NCBI RefSeq assembly: GCF_013114545.1
Contig: NZ_VTXI01000018.1
Span: forward strand, 1 to 64,000
Direction: 5' to 3'
From: Vibrio sp. RE86
GTDB lineage: Bacteria > Pseudomonadota > Gammaproteobacteria > Enterobacterales > Vibrionaceae
DNA length: 64,000 nucleotides
Shown one piece after another: positions 17,770-26,193 of the stretch. Position 1 is the stretch's first letter. Every line of letters begins with the position of its first letter. A program made the translations under genes and the position numbers. The notes below the pieces were generated by a model. That model did not search any database and had not been told where the DNA came from. It saw only the letters and a program-made list of their open reading frames with translations.

Positions 17770-18141
17770 ATGATCGAACGACGCCGTTTTTCACGCATTG
17801 TTTATCAAGCGCAAGCCGTTATTACACAAGAGTCCACTCAAGTCGATGCGTCAGTCAATGACCTTTCCTTGCATGGCCTGTTAGCTTCAAGCGATCACGC
17901 TGATGTGCTCGATATCAATAAACAAATCAACGTAGAGTTTTCGCTTTCAGGAAGTGATGTCACGATCCAACTCGTAGGGAATATTGTTGGACTTAATAAC
18001 AATGTGATTCGTATAGCCATTGATCATATTGATATTGAAAGTATCGGACACTTAAAGCGATTGATTGAATTAAATGTTGGTGATGATGAACTGTTACATA
18101 GAAACATCGAGCATCTATCCGACCTAGGTGAGTACGCCTAA
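17770..18141 (+). CDS. plzA: PilZ-domain c-di-GMP-binding protein (PlzA-like)
   Basis: This 123-residue protein is a single PilZ domain. The c-di-GMP-binding motifs are intact: RRFSR at residues 5-9 (RxxxR) and D31-L-S-L-H-G36 (DxSxxG). V. cholerae has five PilZ proteins, and PlzA (VC0697) occupies this neighbourhood as I recall, so the symbol is by synteny. It precedes an M23 peptidase gene by 11 bp, so the two form an operon. The functional output is not evident from sequence. Confidence 0.8.
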   Translation: MIERRRFSRIVYQAQAVITQESTQVDASVNDLSLHGLLASSDHADVLDINKQINVEFSLSGSDVTIQLVGNIVGLNNNVIRIAIDHIDIESIGHLKRLIELNVGDDELLHRNIEHLSDLGEYA

Positions 18142-18152
18142 TCTAACTATTT

Positions 18153-19145
18153 ATGTCTAAGAAAATTACAATCTCTGTCCCTGCACCTTCAGGGATGCAT
18201 CACTTTTTTGTCTCTCGCAAAACGCTATTGCTTTCCTTGGCTTCTATCACTACCGCGATTGCTGCGGGAGTCGGCTATGGCTATCATAAAGAAACGACGA
18301 TTGCCCAACTAACAAGTGAATTGCATTCACTTCGTAATCAACGAGAGAGCCTAAATCTACTCTATCAAGAACAGGTTCAGGAAACTCATAACCTATCTCA
18401 AGAGCTTGAAGAGAAACGAGATCAAATCAATATTCTTGGTCAGCGCGTCTATGATGTCGAGTCAGTTCTCGGTTTGGCAAATGAAACATCGGTTGATGAA
18501 AGTAACCTAGAACATCGCCTTGATGCCGCGGCAATTGACTCGGCGGTTCGCGCAACTATGTTCCGCATGATCCCGAACGATTCCCCTCTCAATTATTTAC
18601 GTGTTTCATCCTCTTATGGACGACGTACCAACCCAATTACGGGCAAACGTCATACTCACACGGGTATCGACTTAACCTGTAAGAGAGGCGAAGAAATTTA
18701 CGCGCCCGCTGACGGCGTTGTGGAAACCGTTCGTCCTAGTAAGAAAGGCTTTGGTAACTTCCTTACCGTGAGACACTCATTTGGGTTCATGAGTTCTTAT
18801 GCTCACTTACAGAGGTTTAAAGTGCGTAGCGGACAGTTCGTCAGTAAAGGCGACTTAATTGCAACCTGTGGTAACTCAGGGAACTCAACCGGACCACACC
18901 TTCACTATGAAGTACGTTTCTTGGGTCGCTCACTCAATCCACAATACACCATGGATTGGACACCAGAGAACTTTAACTACCTCTTCGAGAAAGAGAAAAA
19001 AGTAAAATGGGCACCTTTGGTACAGTTGATTGACAACACGGTTCGTTTGCAAATTAACCTAACCAATAACCCTTACCAAGATAACTCGGTAGAGACGGTA
19101 AAGAACGAAGCTGAAGAATTGAGTACAAACACCTCGGTTCAATAA
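18153..19145 (+). CDS. M23-family zinc endopeptidase, membrane-anchored
   Basis: This 330-residue protein has an N-terminal membrane anchor (about 24-44), a coiled coil (about 50-110, from IAQLTSELHSLRNQ to EEKRDQINILGQRV) and a LytM/M23 domain (about 145-270). The zinc motifs are complete, HTGID (H169, D173) and HLH (249-251), so it is predicted to be an active DD-endopeptidase cutting peptide crosslinks, not an EnvC/NlpD-type degenerate activator. It is co-transcribed with the PilZ gene, an association that suggests c-di-GMP input into wall or envelope change, but this is inference. Confidence 0.88.
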   Translation: MSKKITISVPAPSGMHHFFVSRKTLLLSLASITTAIAAGVGYGYHKETTIAQLTSELHSLRNQRESLNLLYQEQVQETHNLSQELEEKRDQINILGQRVYDVESVLGLANETSVDESNLEHRLDAAAIDSAVRATMFRMIPNDSPLNYLRVSSSYGRRTNPITGKRHTHTGIDLTCKRGEEIYAPADGVVETVRPSKKGFGNFLTVRHSFGFMSSYAHLQRFKVRSGQFVSKGDLIATCGNSGNSTGPHLHYEVRFLGRSLNPQYTMDWTPENFNYLFEKEKKVKWAPLVQLIDNTVRLQINLTNNPYQDNSVETVKNEAEELSTNTSVQ

Positions 19146-19156
19146 TGCTGAAAACA

Positions 19157-19189
19157 TAAAAAAGCGCGACCAACTTGGTCGCGCTTTTT
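19157..19189. terminator. Bidirectional terminator between the M23 gene and tyrA
   Basis: AAAAAGCGCGACCA-AC-TTGGTCGCGCTTTTT is a long GC-rich stem with A- and T-runs on both sides. Confidence 0.9.
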
Positions 19190-19203
19190 GCATTTAGAAA
19201 GGC

Positions 19204-20331
19204 TTAGCCTCTGTGAATCGAGTCATTGGCTTGTTTTAACAAGTTCTGGCTCTCATCTAGGAACTGCTTAGAGTAATCACCAAACCAGTCACTGACTTTG
19301 TCAAAACTATCCACAAACGCTTGTTTATCTTTGCCATCTAGAATGTCGAGAGCTTCTCCGAAACAACGATGGAAGCGCTTGATCATATCGATGTTCTCTT
19401 GAGACGAGAGAATAATGTCACCGTACAGATTCGGGTCTTGACCAAACAGTCGTCCAACCATTGCGAGCTCTAGGCGATAAATCGGTGAACTCAGCTGAAG
19501 CAGCTTATCGATATTTGGGTTTTCACGGCTAAGGTGAAGGCCATAAGCAAACGAAGTAAAGTGACGCAGTGCCTGAATCAAAGTCATACCGTGGTCGTGC
19601 TCACCAGCATCAATCTGGCACAAGCTTGCACCCCAGATTGAGAATTGCTTCAGTAACCATTGATATTGCTCTTCACCTCGGCCATCACAGTAAACAATGA
19701 CCTGCTTAGCAAGGCTTGGCACATCTGGACCAAACATTGGGTGCAACCCAACAACTGGCCCTTGATGAACTTTCATCATCGCTTGCAATGGCTTTGACTT
19801 AATCGAGGTCAAGTCACACAGAATACAATCGCTTGGTAGGTTACTTAGCTTCTCGATAACACCTTCAGTCAAGTGGATAGGCACAGTAACGACAACCATG
19901 CCTGCATCGGCAAGAATTTCATCTGCGCTATCCCAGTCTTTACTTCCTAGCACTTTTACATCGTAACCAGAAAGCTTAAACATACGGCCAAATAGACCGC
20001 CTAATTGACCATTACCACCGACAATAACAACAGAACGTAACTCTGGGTTAAGACACTTAAACCCTGAATCTTTTTCGCTAGCGTAGGATTCACGCATTGT
20101 GCGACGCAAAATGTCTTCGATTAGCTGAGGAGGTACACCCTTTTTCTCAGCTTCAGCTCTTCGTGATGCGAGCATTGCTGCTTCACGATCTGGCGCATAG
20201 ATAGGTAAACCATGTTCACTTTTTACCTCACCGACTTTCTCAACAAGAGAAAGTCGCTGCGCCAATAAATCTAGAATTTGCTTGTCGACTGCGTCAATTT
20301 GATCACGCAATCCGTTCAACTCAACTGCCAT
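19204..20331 (-). CDS. tyrA: Bifunctional chorismate mutase/prephenate dehydrogenase (T-protein)
   Basis: TyrA makes prephenate from chorismate and oxidises it to 4-hydroxyphenylpyruvate, the route to tyrosine. The 375 residues are an AroQ mutase domain (1-90) and an NAD-dependent dehydrogenase with the nucleotide-binding loop GGNGQLGG (105-112) and the catalytic-His segment [10 protein letters not shown]. The length matches E. coli (373). It follows aroF by 22 bp and should be repressed with it through the TyrR boxes. Confidence 0.97.
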   Translation of the reverse strand: MAVELNGLRDQIDAVDKQILDLLAQRLSLVEKVGEVKSEHGLPIYAPDREAAMLASRRAEAEKKGVPPQLIEDILRRTMRESYASEKDSGFKCLNPELRSVVIVGGNGQLGGLFGRMFKLSGYDVKVLGSKDWDSADEILADAGMVVVTVPIHLTEGVIEKLSNLPSDCILCDLTSIKSKPLQAMMKVHQGPVVGLHPMFGPDVPSLAKQVIVYCDGRGEEQYQWLLKQFSIWGASLCQIDAGEHDHGMTLIQALRHFTSFAYGLHLSRENPNIDKLLQLSSPIYRLELAMVGRLFGQDPNLYGDIILSSQENIDMIKRFHRCFGEALDILDGKDKQAFVDSFDKVSDWFGDYSKQFLDESQNLLKQANDSIHRG

Positions 20332-20353
20332 TGATATTCCTTGTGCTCTCTAC

Positions 20354-21427
20354 TTAGCCTTTCAAACGATCTTCTAGGAAAGGAACTAGCTCTTCGTGTG
20401 CATGACGTAATAGTGCCTCAGTTGTATCCCAATTGATACAGGCGTCGGTAATAGAAACACCGTATTGCATCTCACTTAACGGAATATCTGATGATTGGTT
20501 ACCTTCATTGATATGGCTTTCAATCATCAAACCAATGATGGATTTATTGCCTTCACGGATTTGGTGGATCACATCTTCTGCTACCAATGGCTGACGACGG
20601 AAGTCTTTGCGCGAGTTAGCATGGCTACAATCCACCATCAATGATGCATCAAGACCATGTTTCGCCATATCTTGCTCACATTCAGTGACAGAAACTGAAT
20701 CGTAGTTCGTCTGCTTACCACCGCGCAGAATGACGTGGCCATTTGGGTTGCCTTGAGTAGTAAGAAGCGCAACTTGACCTTCGCGGTTAATACCCATGAA
20801 ACGGTGGCTAGATGACGCTGCTTGCATCGCGTTGATCGCCGTCGCTAAGCTGCCATCTGTCCCGTTTTTGAAGCCAATCGGCATAGACAGACCACTCGCC
20901 ATTTCGCGGTGAGTTTGTGATTCTGTAGTTCGCGCACCAATTGCTGCCCAGCTAAACGTATCCGCTAAGTATTGCGGACTGATTGGGTCAAGCGCTTCTG
21001 TCGCTAGAGGAATCTCCATTTCAGCCAGTTCCACCAGCAACTCACGACCAACATGTAAACCATGCTCGATATCAAACGTACCATCAAGGTGCGGGTCGTT
21101 GATTAGACCTTTCCAACCTACCGTTGTACGAGGTTTTTCAAAGTAAACACGCATAACAATATACAGTTGATCGCTAAGCTTCTCAGACAGTGCTTTCAAA
21201 CGCTTCGCGTACTCTTTAGCCGCTTCAACGTCATGAATTGAGCAAGGGCCACAAACCACAAGAAGACGGTGATCTTTCTTGTGAATAATGTCAGCGATAG
21301 TTTGACGAGACTCTTGAATAAAGCGACGAGCGTTATCACTTAGTGGCAATTTAGTTTTCAGTTCTTCTGGTGTGATAAGAACTTGTTCGTCACTGATATT
21401 GATATTGCTTAATTCACTTTTTTGCAT
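20354..21427 (-). CDS. aroF: 3-deoxy-7-phosphoheptulonate (DAHP) synthase, AroF-type
   Basis: This is the first enzyme of the shikimate pathway, condensing PEP and erythrose 4-phosphate. The class I signatures are present: VVCGPCSIHD, EKPRTTVGWKGLINDP, FKNGTDG and DCSHANS. ATG 21427 (357 residues) is preferred to an upstream start at 21475, because the extra 16 codons would run across a perfect TyrR box and do not look like the family N-terminus. Assignment as the Tyr-regulated isozyme rests on the operon with tyrA and the TyrR boxes; sequence alone does not prove which amino acid inhibits it. Confidence 0.93.
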   Translation of the reverse strand: MQKSELSNINISDEQVLITPEELKTKLPLSDNARRFIQESRQTIADIIHKKDHRLLVVCGPCSIHDVEAAKEYAKRLKALSEKLSDQLYIVMRVYFEKPRTTVGWKGLINDPHLDGTFDIEHGLHVGRELLVELAEMEIPLATEALDPISPQYLADTFSWAAIGARTTESQTHREMASGLSMPIGFKNGTDGSLATAINAMQAASSSHRFMGINREGQVALLTTQGNPNGHVILRGGKQTNYDSVSVTECEQDMAKHGLDASLMVDCSHANSRKDFRRQPLVAEDVIHQIREGNKSIIGLMIESHINEGNQSSDIPLSEMQYGVSITDACINWDTTEALLRHAHEELVPFLEDRLKG

Positions 21428-21437
21428 AACTTTAACC

Positions 21438-21455
21438 TGTAAATTTTTTTTTACA
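21438..21455. promoter_or_regulatory. TyrR box 1 of aroF-tyrA (perfect)
   Basis: TGTAAA-N6-TTTACA is an exact match to the strong TyrR box, placed 10 bp upstream of the aroF start codon. Confidence 0.85.
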
Positions 21456-21523
21456 CCAAGGTAAATCCATGTCACTTTGGTTGGAATAAGCCTACCTTAA
21501 CAGCCTAAAATCAGATTGCAACA

Positions 21524-21563
21524 TGTAAACAATAAAAAACACCAATGTACATTTATATTTACA
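21524..21563. promoter_or_regulatory. Upstream TyrR boxes of aroF-tyrA
   Basis: TGTACA-N6-TTTACA (21546-21563) matches 11 of 12 conserved positions. TGTAAA-N6-AAAACA (21524-21541) is a weak neighbour with one good half. With the perfect box at 21438 they give a strong/weak arrangement like that of E. coli aroF-tyrA. Confidence 0.7.
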
Positions 21564-21664
21564 CCCCTGGGTTTGGTTAGTTTTATCCAAGAAACGAGAG
21601 TAAAGCATGTTTTCTCCAAGCGTTCTCTTCTAAAATAGTCGTTAATGAATACGGATTTTATTTT

Positions 21665-23341
21665 ATGGAACTGATTCTTTCTCTATTACAGCAGATGTGT
21701 GTCTACTTGATGCTGGCCTATATGCTGAGTAAGACACCAATCTTCTTACCCCTACTCAACATATCCAATCGCTTCAGCCATAAGTTGAGCGTTTATGTGC
21801 TGTTCTCGCTATTCTGTATCATGGGGACTTACTTCGGATTACAGATCAATGACGCGATTGCCAATACGAGAGCGATCGGAGCCGTCATGGGAGGACTATT
21901 TGGTGGCCCTGTTGTCGGCTTTTTTGTCGGTCTGACTGGCGGGTTACATCGCTACTCTTTAGGTGGGTTTACCGACTTAGCTTGCGCAATCTCCACAACC
22001 GCTGAAGGCCTCATTGGGGGGCTGTTTCATGTCTATCTCGTCAGAAAAGGCAAAGCCGAACAACTCTTCAACCCAACTGTCGTGTTTGCGATTACCCTAG
22101 TCGCTGAAATTGCTCAGATGGCGATCATCTTGATCGTCGCCAAACCATTTGATCAGGCTTATAGCTTAGTCTCCGCCATTGCAGCGCCGATGATCATTGC
22201 CAATTCGGTTGGGGCTGCACTGTTTATGAGTATCTTGCAGGATCGAAAGACCATATTTGAAGAATACTCTGCGACCTTTTCTCGACGTGCGCTAAATATT
22301 GCTGAGCGCTCCGTCGGTATCCTTGCGTCTGGGTTCAATACTCAAAACGCTGAGAAAATTGCTCGTATCGTCTATGAGGAGACCAATGTAGGCGCGGTCT
22401 CCATCACAGATGACAATAAGATTCTCGCGTTTGTCGGTATTGGCGATGATCATCACAAGCCAAACACACCAATCTCGTCTCAGAGCACCTTAGATGCGAT
22501 TCTAAAAAACGATATCATCTATTTGGATGGCAAAGATCGACCTTATCAATGCTCTTTGTCGAGTGACTGTAAGCTAGGTTCCGCACTGATCATCCCATTG
22601 CGTACGGGCGACAAAGTGATTGGCACAATCAAGCTGTATGAGCCTAAACGTAAACTCTTTTCGACCATCAATATGTCGATGGCCGAAGGGATTGCGCAAC
22701 TGCTTTCTAGCCAAATTCTATTCGGTGATTATCAACAAAAGCAGACTTTATTGTCTCAAGCAGAAATCAAGTTGCTGCATGCACAGGTAAACCCGCATTT
22801 CCTATTCAATGCACTCAACACCATTAGTGCCGTTGTACGGCGAGACCCTCCTAAGGCAAGAGAGCTGATTCAGCAGCTGTCACACTTTTTCCGCAGTAAC
22901 TTAAAGCAAGATATTGAGACCGTGACACTAAAGGAAGAGTTGGCACATGTGAATGCTTACCTCTCTATTGAAAAAGCTCGTTTCACTGACCGGCTTGAAG
23001 TAACCATTGATATTGATGAAACATTGCTCACACGCAAGGTGCCTACCTTTACTCTGCAACCTCTAGTGGAAAATGCCATTAAGCACGGGGTTTCGAACCT
23101 GCTAGAAGGTGGCGAAGTGCGAATCTACAGCCAAATAATTGAAGGGGGAGCTCGGGTCATTGTCGAAGATAATGCTGGCAGCTATCAAGCACCTAAGCAG
23201 GACCATGCAGGGCTGGGGATGCAAATCGTTGATAAGCGCTTAACCAATAAATTTGGCCGCGTTTCGGCTCTCAATATTGAGGTAAAACCTAACCAGTTAA
23301 CCCAAATGAGCTTTATCATTCCTGATGAAAACACGTATTAA
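21665..23341 (+). CDS. btsS: LytS-type sensor histidine kinase BtsS (YehU family)
   Basis: This 558-residue inner-membrane kinase has an N-terminal 5TM-LYT sensor (about 1-195, with HRYSLGGFTDLACAISTTAEG), a GAF domain (about 215-345) and a His_kinase domain with VNPHFLFNALNT, whose H378 is the predicted phosphorylation site, plus a HATPase with VENAIKHG. In E. coli the BtsS/BtsR system senses extracellular pyruvate and activates the transporter gene btsT. Here btsR follows after 9 bp, and a btsT/cstA-type gene with BtsR-like boxes lies 10 kb downstream, which supports the name. Confidence 0.88.
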   Translation: MELILSLLQQMCVYLMLAYMLSKTPIFLPLLNISNRFSHKLSVYVLFSLFCIMGTYFGLQINDAIANTRAIGAVMGGLFGGPVVGFFVGLTGGLHRYSLGGFTDLACAISTTAEGLIGGLFHVYLVRKGKAEQLFNPTVVFAITLVAEIAQMAIILIVAKPFDQAYSLVSAIAAPMIIANSVGAALFMSILQDRKTIFEEYSATFSRRALNIAERSVGILASGFNTQNAEKIARIVYEETNVGAVSITDDNKILAFVGIGDDHHKPNTPISSQSTLDAILKNDIIYLDGKDRPYQCSLSSDCKLGSALIIPLRTGDKVIGTIKLYEPKRKLFSTINMSMAEGIAQLLSSQILFGDYQQKQTLLSQAEIKLLHAQVNPHFLFNALNTISAVVRRDPPKARELIQQLSHFFRSNLKQDIETVTLKEELAHVNAYLSIEKARFTDRLEVTIDIDETLLTRKVPTFTLQPLVENAIKHGVSNLLEGGEVRIYSQIIEGGARVIVEDNAGSYQAPKQDHAGLGMQIVDKRLTNKFGRVSALNIEVKPNQLTQMSFIIPDENTY

Positions 23342-23350
23342 GGTGGCACT

Positions 23351-24070
23351 ATGCTCTCTGCTTTAGTTATTGATGATGAACTGTTTGCCCGAGAAGAGTT
23401 AACGGATCTGCTCCAGGAGAGCGGACATATCGAGGTTATAGATCAAGCAAGCAACGCCATCGAAGGACTCAAAAAGATTAATCAGTTGAAGCCTGACGTG
23501 GTTTTCCTTGATATTCAGATGCCACAAATCACCGGGATAGAACTATTGGGTATGCTCGATCCTGAGACCATGCCTAAAGTGGTCTTTGTCACCGCTTACG
23601 ACGAATTTGCGATTCAAGCATTTGAAGAAAACGCCTTTGATTATTTACTTAAACCTGTTGACCCTTGTCGTTTAAACAAAACCGTTAAACGACTGTTAAA
23701 ATCCCAGCCGACATCGGCTCAGCAGGTGTCGGCAGTGGCGCCACAGACTCTCGATCAAGTGCCTTGTATTGGCTTAAATCGTATCGTCATTATTCCAACT
23801 AAAGATGTGGAATTTGCCTACAGCGATATTGGAGGGGTACACGTTCAAACTCACGACCAAAAAGCCGACTCACAGCTCACTCTAAAAGTATTGGAAGAGA
23901 AAACGCCACTGATTCGATGCCACCGCCAGTATCTTGTGAACATTCAGTCCATCAAAGAGATTAAGTTGCTAGAGAATGGATTGGCAGAGATCATTACCGT
24001 TAGTAATCACCCGTTGCCAGTCAGTCGGCGTTATCTAAAGACATTGAAAGAGATGCTCGGCTTTTACTAA
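23351..24070 (+). CDS. btsR: LytTR response regulator BtsR (YehT family)
   Basis: This 239-residue protein has a receiver domain (1-120, phosphoacceptor D54 in FLDIQMP) and a LytTR DNA-binding domain (about 135-238, with RCHRQYLVNIQSIKEI and PVSRRYLK). It is the partner of the kinase gene 9 bp upstream. LytTR proteins bind direct repeats, and the likely target is the repeat array at 33602-33689 before cstA. Confidence 0.9.
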   Translation: MLSALVIDDELFAREELTDLLQESGHIEVIDQASNAIEGLKKINQLKPDVVFLDIQMPQITGIELLGMLDPETMPKVVFVTAYDEFAIQAFEENAFDYLLKPVDPCRLNKTVKRLLKSQPTSAQQVSAVAPQTLDQVPCIGLNRIVIIPTKDVEFAYSDIGGVHVQTHDQKADSQLTLKVLEEKTPLIRCHRQYLVNIQSIKEIKLLENGLAEIITVSNHPLPVSRRYLKTLKEMLGFY

Positions 24071-24081
24071 GCCACGATCAA

Positions 24082-24107
24082 AAAGAGCCACGACGATGTG
24101 GCTCTTT
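24082..24107. terminator. Terminator between btsR and nagZ
   Basis: AAAGAGCCAC-GACGAT-GTGGCTCTTT is a 10-bp stem between convergent genes with a T-rich right side. Confidence 0.8.
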
Positions 24108-24112
24108 GTGTT

Positions 24113-25099
24113 TTATGCACCAATCACTCGCTGCATAGCCGATGATGCTTGCTTCCATCGTTCACTGCGTTGCAAATCAGACAAGGTAAAGCTTTGAGTT
24201 TTCAGCAGAGACTCGGCAACTGGCGTCTCCATGATAGGCAAGTTATCAAGCACTTCTACCTGAGCATCACGCTTGTTGCATACCAGAATCATGTCACAAC
24301 CTGCCACCAATGATTGATGAGCGCGTTCAGCAGGACCGCCCATAATTGATGCCCCCTCCATAGTAAGGTCATCAGAGAAAATGATCCCTTTGAAACCAAG
24401 CTGTTCACGCAACACTGTCTTTAGCCAATATTGAGAACCACTGGCCGGCTGATCGTCATAGTTTGGAAAAACAACGTGCGCTGGCATCATCGCATCAAGA
24501 ATCCCTGACTCAATCTGAGCTTTAAATATCGCCATATCTTGCTCAAAGATGTTGTCACGATGATCAAAAGGCGTCTCTAGGTGAGAATCCGCAATCACGC
24601 CACCATGACCAGGAAAGTGCTTCCCTGTCGTTGCCATGCCGACTGACTTCATTCCCTTCATGTAAGCCGTGCTGTGACGAAGAATAGACTCCACATCCTC
24701 ACCAAACGCTCGGTTACCGATCGCTTTACACTCGTGACCTTTGTCGAGCACAGGCGCAAAACTAAGATCAATATCATGAGCGATAAGTTCAGCCGCCATC
24801 AACCAGCCGCCTTGCTCAGCAAGCTGTTCACTGTTTGGATGCTGCGCATATTGCTGCGCCGCTGGGATTAACGAAAAGCCTTCACGGAAGCGTTGTACTC
24901 GTCCACCCTCTTGGTCAACACCAATCAAGATAGGACGCTTTGCTGCCTGACGAATTGATTTATTTAACGCAAGCAGTTGCTCACTATCGTGGTAATTGCG
25001 CGCAAATAAAATCACGCCCCCCACGGTTGGATGCTGCAGTATCTCTCTGTCTTCAGCAGTCAGTTCACAACCTTCCACATCTAGCCATAACGGTCCCAT
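24113..25099 (-). CDS. nagZ: Beta-N-acetylglucosaminidase NagZ (GH3)
   Basis: NagZ is a cytoplasmic GH3 enzyme that removes GlcNAc from anhydro-muropeptides during wall recycling. The 328-residue protein shows [19 protein letters not shown] (with the catalytic His of the mobile loop) and the nucleophile region [11 protein letters not shown]. It lacks a signal peptide, as expected. It lies 9 bp downstream of the MurR-like regulator on the same strand and so is part of the recycling cluster. In many gammaproteobacteria it also feeds the AmpC-inducing pathway. Confidence 0.96.
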   Translation of the reverse strand: MGPLWLDVEGCELTAEDREILQHPTVGGVILFARNYHDSEQLLALNKSIRQAAKRPILIGVDQEGGRVQRFREGFSLIPAAQQYAQHPNSEQLAEQGGWLMAAELIAHDIDLSFAPVLDKGHECKAIGNRAFGEDVESILRHSTAYMKGMKSVGMATTGKHFPGHGGVIADSHLETPFDHRDNIFEQDMAIFKAQIESGILDAMMPAHVVFPNYDDQPASGSQYWLKTVLREQLGFKGIIFSDDLTMEGASIMGGPAERAHQSLVAGCDMILVCNKRDAQVEVLDNLPIMETPVAESLLKTQSFTLSDLQRSERWKQASSAMQRVIGA

Positions 25100-25108
25100 G
25101 TTTATTCC

Positions 25109-25957
25109 TTATTGTTTTAGTGCCGCAACTGCGGACTTACTTTGTTCTATGAGCTGGTCGGCACTCTCTTCTTGCTGAGTTAACGCGATAAAGAGTAGAT
25201 CAGTCACCAGTAGCTGACTATCTCGTGCGGTAATGGAAGAACTTCGGATCTGCTCCTCATCCGCTGCCGTCATCAGCTTAATATCGGCATACTTGTCTAA
25301 TGGTGTCGGCGCCAACTGGCTGATGGTAATCACCTTGGCTTTTCGGCCTTTAGCAATCTGCGCGACACGTAAAATTTCTCGGCTTCGACCTGAGTATGAG
25401 AGAGCTATCAACACATCATTTTCATTCAAAGCAGAAGCGTTAGCGACTTGAATATGAGCGTCATGTTCGCAATGAACAGCATGGCCAATTTTCATCAATT
25501 TATAGCTGAGATCTTTCGCCACCAGCGATGACGCACCCACACCGGCAATTTGTATTTTACCCGCATGGTGAAGCATTGATGTCGCAGATTTAATATTCGT
25601 TCCATCATTAAGAACCAGTGTGCGCTCCAAAGAGCTTTGCTTACTTGCGAGTAGCTTATCCATCACGACGGACATACCGTCACTACGCGAAATTGAACCA
25701 TGTATCGCTTTTCGTGAACTCGGTTGATACGCAAGCTCATTTTCGTATAGCTTCAACTTCAGCTCAGAAAACCCCTTAAAACCCACCTTTTGACTGAACT
25801 TCACGATCGTTGACTGACTTACACCGATCTCTTTCGCAAGTTCCGGTGAAGAGAGTTGCTTGACTTGTTCAGGGTGCTCTAACAGAAATTGGCCAATCAA
25901 CTTATCCGATGGCGACAACTGTGGCAGCAATGCTTGTATTCGGGCTAAACCTTTCAT
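25109..25957 (-). CDS. RpiR-family (MurR-like) transcriptional regulator
   Basis: This 282-residue protein has an N-terminal HTH_6 domain (1-77, with LAKEIGVSQSTIVKFSQKVGFKGFSELK) and a C-terminal SIS sugar-phosphate-binding domain (about 120-250, with VGASSLVAKDLSYKL and ALSYSGRSREI). MurR in E. coli represses murQP and responds to MurNAc-6-phosphate. Divergence from a symporter-kinase-anmK-murQ operon and co-orientation with nagZ make the same role likely here. Two inverted repeats in the divergent region are candidate operators. Confidence 0.85.
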   Translation of the reverse strand: MKGLARIQALLPQLSPSDKLIGQFLLEHPEQVKQLSSPELAKEIGVSQSTIVKFSQKVGFKGFSELKLKLYENELAYQPSSRKAIHGSISRSDGMSVVMDKLLASKQSSLERTLVLNDGTNIKSATSMLHHAGKIQIAGVGASSLVAKDLSYKLMKIGHAVHCEHDAHIQVANASALNENDVLIALSYSGRSREILRVAQIAKGRKAKVITISQLAPTPLDKYADIKLMTAADEEQIRSSSITARDSQLLVTDLLFIALTQQEESADQLIEQSKSAVAALKQ

Positions 25958-26008
25958 GATTTCAGGCTCCTTTTCACCTTCGCTAGTCTACTGACGCTGC
26001 CTATTGAC

Positions 26009-26024
26009 TGGAATAGCTATTCCA
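26009..26024. promoter_or_regulatory. Candidate MurR-like operator 1
   Basis: TGGAATAGCTATTCCA is a perfect 16-bp palindrome 52 bp upstream of the regulator gene. Confidence 0.65.
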
Positions 26025-26093
26025 ACAAATTTACTCATTTGGAATAGAATCCGCCATCTATTGGGATCTTGATCAAAGAACAAATGCGGTCAT

Positions 26094-26110
26094 TATTCCA
26101 TCAAGGAATA
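26094..26110. promoter_or_regulatory. Candidate MurR-like operator 2
   Basis: TATTCC-ATCAA-GGAATA is a perfect inverted repeat of the same half site in the opposite arrangement. A further partial copy (GGAATAGAATCC) is at 26041-26052. They lie between the divergent regulator and symporter genes. Confidence 0.6.
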
Positions 26111-26193
26111 GACTTATGAATTATTTATTCCCTACAGCACACTGTACAAAACTAGAACAATATACCCTACACAATTCATGCTATGGAGCTGCT

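Noticed and set aside
21428-21475. N-terminal extension of aroF by 16 codons
   Set aside because: It would translate across a perfect TyrR box; family proteins begin at about 21427.
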